Notes under the pieces: generated by a model
What the model was told of the DNA's origin: nothing
The model's database searches: none
Seen by the model: the letters and a program-made list of their open reading frames with translations, nothing else
Shown: piece after piece, positions 59,963 through 64,000 of the stretch
How the letters are laid out: the number at the start of each line of letters is the position of its first letter
Position numbering within the stretch: the first letter of the stretch is position 1
Made by a program: the position numbers and the translations under genes
Origin: Tunturibacter psychrotolerans
GTDB taxonomy: Bacteria > Acidobacteriota > Terriglobia > Terriglobales > Acidobacteriaceae
Direction of reading: 5' to 3'
DNA: 64,000 nucleotides
Assembly: GCF_040359615.1 (NCBI RefSeq)
Contig: NZ_CP132942.1
Span: 3,100,001-3,164,000 of the forward strand

Positions 59963-61540
59963 ATGAGAGAGATCAGTGTTTTACTTCTCACTTGTCTGAT
60001 ACTAGTTGGAGTGTGCGCTTCGTCGCACGCGCAATCGACAATACTTGCACAGGTTCCAGCATCTTCGTCCTCTTCACCTGCAAATGGTCCGTCTTCAAAA
60101 ATGGAGCAAAGACTGCAAGCAATATCGTCATCACTAGATGAAGCTAATCAGCAGCTCGAGCAGTCTCGAAAGGAAATTCAACAACTACGACAAGAACTCT
60201 CCCAGATCAAAGGACAGCTCGCTGCAACCAAACCGATTTCCGAACAGTCTCTCCACAAGGATGAAGTCGACACGGCAAGGACGACAGCTTCGGCGATCGA
60301 AGACCTACAGGAGAGGCAGCAAACTCTGGAAGAGCAAGTCAAGCTTCATGAGCAGACGAAGGTCGAAAGCGATTCGAAGTATCCCGTTCGCGTTACGGGC
60401 CTGATCCTTTTCAACTCTTTTATTAACAAGGGTATTGTCGATAATATCGATCTACCTGAGGTTGCCCTCGCCGGAAGCAACGACTCGGGCGATGGCAGTG
60501 CTGGGGCAAGTTTTCGTCAAACCATTCTAGGTCTGCAGGGTTTTGGACCTAGGATCGCTGGCGCAAGAACTTCTGCTGACGTGAACCTGGACTTCTTCGG
60601 TGGGCTCGCTTATGGCAGCACTGCAACCTCAGCTGGCATCGTCCGCATGAGGACTGCTAGTATCAATTTCGATTGGGATCACGATTCAATTCAGGCAGGG
60701 ATGGTAGGGCCTTTGATCTCTCCGTTGTCGCCCACCTCTTATGCAACTGTTGCCGAGCCCAGCCTGGCGGGTGCAGGAAATTTGTGGACTTGGTCGCCTC
60801 AATTGCGCTATGCACACCAGATCCCGCTTCATTCGACAAGGAAGCTGCAATTCGAGTTAGGTTTGTGGGATCCGCCGACCGCCGGTTACAGCACGAATCT
60901 GCTATTCCGAGCTCCCAGTCCTGGGGAATATTCCAAACAACCGGCTTATGAATCGCGCATATCCTATGGGACCCCGACCAAAAACTCTTACGGAGATTCA
61001 TTCAACGAACATCCTTTTCAGGTCGGGCTCAGCGGATATTACAGTCGACAGAGTTATCCCTACGGAGAAAATCTGGATACTTGGGCGGTTACAACGGACT
61101 GGCGAGTACCACTCGGCGACCATTTTGAAGTCAGTGGAGAGGGATATCGTGGCTTGGGTCTGGGCGGGTTGGGCGGCGGGGTTTATAAAGACATTCTCAT
61201 TGGTGTCAATCCTGTCACTGGAGGAAACCCCTATCGCGGCTTGAACGCGATAGGCGGTTGGACTCAGTTTAAAACGCGCTTCGGCCGGTCCCTCGAGGCG
61301 AACGCGAGTATTGGTCTGGACGACGGCTTCGCAGGCGATTTTCACAGCCTCCAATTTCCGGCGACTGCCACAGAGGTGCAACTGCGCGCACGTAACAAGA
61401 TGGTCGTCGCCAACCTAATTTTCAAGCCCAAGACCTATATCATCTTCTCCCCTGAGTATCGAAGAATATGGACCTGGCCTATTTATGGTGCTGGTACTTC
61501 GGCGGACATCTTCTCGCTTTCGGCGGGATATCAGTTCTAG
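59963..61540 (+). CDS. Outer-membrane porin-like beta-barrel protein with N-terminal coiled coil
   Basis: 525 residues. Signal peptide (LLLTCLILVGVCASSHAQ), then a coiled coil (about 50-130) and a barrel of alternating polar/aromatic strands ending in Phe (SAGYQF), the usual end of outer-membrane barrels. The layout resembles DcaP-like or LbtU-like porins of 400-500 residues. It starts three bases after the histidine kinase, so it is in the same transcript. Substrate unknown. Confidence 0.85.
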   Translation: MREISVLLLTCLILVGVCASSHAQSTILAQVPASSSSSPANGPSSKMEQRLQAISSSLDEANQQLEQSRKEIQQLRQELSQIKGQLAATKPISEQSLHKDEVDTARTTASAIEDLQERQQTLEEQVKLHEQTKVESDSKYPVRVTGLILFNSFINKGIVDNIDLPEVALAGSNDSGDGSAGASFRQTILGLQGFGPRIAGARTSADVNLDFFGGLAYGSTATSAGIVRMRTASINFDWDHDSIQAGMVGPLISPLSPTSYATVAEPSLAGAGNLWTWSPQLRYAHQIPLHSTRKLQFELGLWDPPTAGYSTNLLFRAPSPGEYSKQPAYESRISYGTPTKNSYGDSFNEHPFQVGLSGYYSRQSYPYGENLDTWAVTTDWRVPLGDHFEVSGEGYRGLGLGGLGGGVYKDILIGVNPVTGGNPYRGLNAIGGWTQFKTRFGRSLEANASIGLDDGFAGDFHSLQFPATATEVQLRARNKMVVANLIFKPKTYIIFSPEYRRIWTWPIYGAGTSADIFSLSAGYQF

Positions 61541-61552
61541 GAGATTGAGAAA

Positions 61553-62293
61553 GTGCGTAAGCTGCCAAGGTCGAGAACCGTCCCATACTGGTGCCTCCTG
61601 GCGGCGCTTGCGATGCCACAGTTACGAGCCCAGGGCGTGGAGGTGTCCACAAAGATCCTCGTGCGTGCATCGTCATCTGCAAGTGCCAGGAAGGATCATG
61701 AGACACTCAGCACCGGCAATGTAGTCATATGGCTCTCCTCTTTGAAGCCAACAACTACGATATCTCCGTCGCCGGTGAGTCAACCGGTATACCGTCTCGT
61801 CCAGAAGCACAAAATGTTCACGCCTCATCTGCTTGTCGTCGCCACCGGCGCCTCCGTGCAATTTCCTAATGAAGATCCCTTCTTTCACAATGTTTTTTCA
61901 CTTTTCAACGGCAAACGGTTCGATCTAGGCCTATATGAATCGGGCACAACCCGTTCCGTGCGTTTCGATCGCGAAGGTGTCTCCTATATCTTCTGTAACA
62001 TTCATCCGGAGATGGGAGCAGTTATCCTGGCGCTGAGCACTCCCTACTATGGGATCTCAGGAGAGAACGGCACGGTTTCCATCCACAATGTACCGCCCGG
62101 AAACTACCGGCTGAATGTGTGGAGCGAAAACGGTCAACCGGCCGATCAGACCACGGCTGAACGCATCATCCAGGTTACGTCTCAACCTCTACGCCTCGAC
62201 GACATCACGCTACAAGCTACAGGCGACGCGCTAGCAAACCATAAAAACAAATTTGGGGAGGAATATAAACCGAATCAAGAGATTCGATATTAG
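61553..62293 (+). CDS. Secreted cupredoxin-domain protein
   Basis: 246 residues with a signal peptide (WCLLAALAMPQLRAQ). A plastocyanin-like domain around residues 85-170 shows a type 1 copper set: His in NEDPFFHNVFS and Cys-His-Met in FCNIHPEM. A small carboxypeptidase-regulatory-like beta domain follows (GTVSIHNVPPGNYRLNVW). GTG start 12 bases after the porin gene. It may pass or bind copper near the outer membrane; association with the porin and sensor kinase is seen, function is inferred. Confidence 0.82.
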   Translation: MRKLPRSRTVPYWCLLAALAMPQLRAQGVEVSTKILVRASSSASARKDHETLSTGNVVIWLSSLKPTTTISPSPVSQPVYRLVQKHKMFTPHLLVVATGASVQFPNEDPFFHNVFSLFNGKRFDLGLYESGTTRSVRFDREGVSYIFCNIHPEMGAVILALSTPYYGISGENGTVSIHNVPPGNYRLNVWSENGQPADQTTAERIIQVTSQPLRLDDITLQATGDALANHKNKFGEEYKPNQEIRY

Positions 62294-62349
62294 TGATCGG
62301 GTCGAGACCTGCTGCGCTGGATAATGTTCGCAAAAATTATTAGACCCTT

Positions 62350-64000
62350 TTAGTTAATGCTTTTTGTGAGGTTGTAGTAAATCACCGGCGTTACGACGAG
62401 GCTGAGAAAGATAGATAGCAACAGACCGCCTATAACAGCTATAGCAAGAGGTTGAAGCATCTGCGAACCTGCACCTAGTGCGAATGCGAGGGGAAGCATT
62501 CCGCAGATAGCCACAACGGCAGTCATGAAGATTGGCCGGAGGCGGCGCTGTGCAGCATGCAACATGGCTTCACGAGCAAGATCCGTATCGGCTCGGTCGC
62601 TGGTATTGCTCAACACCACATCCGGCCGATCGGACAGCCTATTCCGGCCATGAAGTTTTCCCTCATTGCGATATCTTTCGTCTGCATCGAGCAACAAAAT
62701 GCCATTTTTCGCGACGATACCGATGACCATAATGAGCCCCATAAAACTGGCGACATTAAAGATGGTGCCCGTGAGAAGGAGCGCAACCACGACTCCCGTC
62801 ATAGATAAGATTGAACTGGTAAGGATAGCGACCGGGGCAGCGAAGTTGCGAAATTCTGCTAGGAGAACGCCGAAAACGAGAGCTAGAGCCAGAACCAGCA
62901 CTCGGGCAAGGTCACCAAAAGACTTCTGCTGCTCCTGGTAGGTCCCACCATACTCTACTCGCACGGTGGGCGGTAGGTTGAGGGACTGAACGGTGGAACG
63001 AACACGCGTCATCGCAGTGCCAAGATCGGAGCCTTCGAGGCGACCACTAACGAGAACAAGCTGTTGTAGGTTCTCGCGGCGGATCTCATTCTGTGGGGGA
63101 AGCTGAGTAACTTGAGCGAGGGACCCGAGGCTGGCCATGCGGCCGGTACTTGAGTTGAAAACCGTGTTCTGAATGGAATCGAGCGAAATTCGTGAGTCGT
63201 CGGGAAGGCGAACGCGGATTGTATAGGGTCGGCCGTTGACGATCATAGGGTCGTTGGTGGGAAGGCCGTCGAGGATCGCCGTCGCATCCTCAGAAACTTC
63301 TGTTGGTGTAAACCCGAGCCTTCCAGCTACTACTGGGTCGACCTGAAAGCTGGTCGCCGGACCTGAGATTGTATTGTCGACGCCGTTCTGCGTGTCAACT
63401 ACGCCGGGAATTTTTGAGATAGCATCTGCAACCTTCGGCCCGAGTTCGTGGAGAAGATTTGCGTCGGACGCAAAGAGCTTGACCTGGATGGGCTCGGGTG
63501 AGTTTGAGAGATCGCCAATCATGTCTTGGAGGACTTGTGTGAATTCCACGTCAAGGGCTGGTTCCGTTTTCTTGATCTCCTCGCGAACGTCTGCGATCAC
63601 TTCGTCGATTGAGCGTGAGCGTCGCTTCTTGAGTCGAACGGTGAAGTCACCGAAGTTAGCCTCGGTGACAGCCGCAAGCCCCATCTGCAGACCAGTCCGG
63701 CGAGAAGTTATCTCTACCTCTCGCGTATTGTGCAGAATTTGCTCCACATGAAGCAGAATGCGATTCGTTTCAGAGAGTGAGGTGCCGGCTGGCGTCAAGT
63801 AGTCGAGGACAAAGGCGCCCTCGTCCATCTCGGGTAACAAGTCTGTTCCAAGTGCACGATAGCTGAAATATCCGACAATGACGACGCCAAGACAAGCCAC
63901 GCTAAGAAGAAAGGGCCGCGCCAGAGCCCACATCAGCAAGCGACCATGAAGACGGAAGATTTTGCGCATGACCAGACCAAATTCATGGCCCTGAATTTGA
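62350..64000 (-). CDS. RND efflux pump inner-membrane subunit, C-terminal half (partial at right edge)
   Basis: 550 codons, still open at the right window edge with no stop, so it is the C-terminal part of a roughly 1000-residue HME/CusA-CzcA-like pump. Visible parts are ALGTDLLPEMDEGAFVLDYL, the second periplasmic loop, VEYGGTYQEQQKSF, and the membrane block LVFGVLLAEFRN to VVTPVIYYNL. A low-complexity insertion of about 28 residues (LSDRPDVVLSNTSDRADTD) sits in the cytoplasmic loop between GILLLDADE and RLRPIFMT. The ATG at 63969 inside the frame is not the true start. Confidence 0.88.
   Translation of the reverse strand, partial: QIQGHEFGLVMRKIFRLHGRLLMWALARPFLLSVACLGVVIVGYFSYRALGTDLLPEMDEGAFVLDYLTPAGTSLSETNRILLHVEQILHNTREVEITSRRTGLQMGLAAVTEANFGDFTVRLKKRRSRSIDEVIADVREEIKKTEPALDVEFTQVLQDMIGDLSNSPEPIQVKLFASDANLLHELGPKVADAISKIPGVVDTQNGVDNTISGPATSFQVDPVVAGRLGFTPTEVSEDATAILDGLPTNDPMIVNGRPYTIRVRLPDDSRISLDSIQNTVFNSSTGRMASLGSLAQVTQLPPQNEIRRENLQQLVLVSGRLEGSDLGTAMTRVRSTVQSLNLPPTVRVEYGGTYQEQQKSFGDLARVLVLALALVFGVLLAEFRNFAAPVAILTSSILSMTGVVVALLLTGTIFNVASFMGLIMVIGIVAKNGILLLDADERYRNEGKLHGRNRLSDRPDVVLSNTSDRADTDLAREAMLHAAQRRLRPIFMTAVVAICGMLPLAFALGAGSQMLQPLAIAVIGGLLLSIFLSLVVTPVIYYNLTKSIN

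Noticed and set aside
1..64000. CRISPR array, insertion sequence, integrase, phage genes
   Set aside because: No regular repeat-spacer pattern, transposase motif (DDE), recombinase or phage structural gene was found. The repeats present are relics of gene starts and promoters.

Overview
The window looks like part of an Acidobacteriota chromosome, probably class Terriglobia. This is inference from gene content: a giant pseudokinase/AAA/GAF/sigma54 regulator, a Ser/Thr kinase with TPR repeats, a SYLF protein, large SLBB exporters and tandem B12-type radical SAM genes. No rRNA or taxon-specific marker is present. About 40 intact genes, one tRNA and a notable number of gene relics are visible.

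Region 1 (1-25.8 kb) is an accessory, partly decayed catabolic region. It opens with an ECF sigma factor followed by malonate decarboxylase mdcA and mdcB (mdcB runs off the left edge). Next come an alpha/beta hydrolase and a 2077-residue sigma54-type regulator. Around that regulator there are three copies of one control unit: a 22-bp motif lying 57-59 bp upstream of a -24/-12 promoter. The units precede a decayed SnoaL-like gene plus hydrolase, a decayed SDR gene, and an intact SnoaL-like gene. The intact SnoaL unit also carries a relic of the 3' end of a second regulator, so a regulator-plus-target cassette was duplicated in inverted orientation. Then comes a plus-strand series: CitE-type lyase, MaoC hydratase, family-I CoA-transferase, AEC transporter, MmgE/PrpD protein and PoxB, followed by an isocitrate-lyase-family protein and a convergent LysR regulator. 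The first three match the RipC/RipB/RipA (Ccl/Ich/Ict) itaconate-degradation set, which gives acetyl-CoA plus pyruvate; PoxB could then oxidise the pyruvate. The region ends with an isochorismatase-like protein, a FUSC transporter, relics of mdcG and mdcH, and a truncated HxlR regulator, next to the 3' end of a tRNA-Leu.

Region 2 (25.8-34.6 kb) is ordinary: tRNA-Leu(GAG), a SYLF protein, an Orn/Lys/Arg decarboxylase, a 32-residue peptide with ten cysteines, a HAD hydrolase and a Ser/Thr kinase-TPR protein.

Region 3 (34.6-46.8 kb) is the most unusual part: a tightly coupled nine-gene minus-strand operon. It holds five B12-binding-type radical SAM proteins, two methyltransferases, a methyltransferase-amidohydrolase fusion and a SPASM-type radical SAM protein. 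It resembles an undescribed biosynthetic pathway.

Region 4 (46.9-62.3 kb) runs divergently: an HPr-kinase-like protein, a small unknown protein, a free-standing CuA cupredoxin, a lipoprotein cytochrome c, a nucleotidyltransferase-family protein, an SLBB polysaccharide exporter, a Wzz-type protein, two glycosyltransferases, a two-component system, an outer-membrane porin-like protein and a second cupredoxin. It looks like an exopolysaccharide/cell-surface locus with attached redox proteins. The window ends in the C-terminal half of an RND efflux pump on the minus strand.
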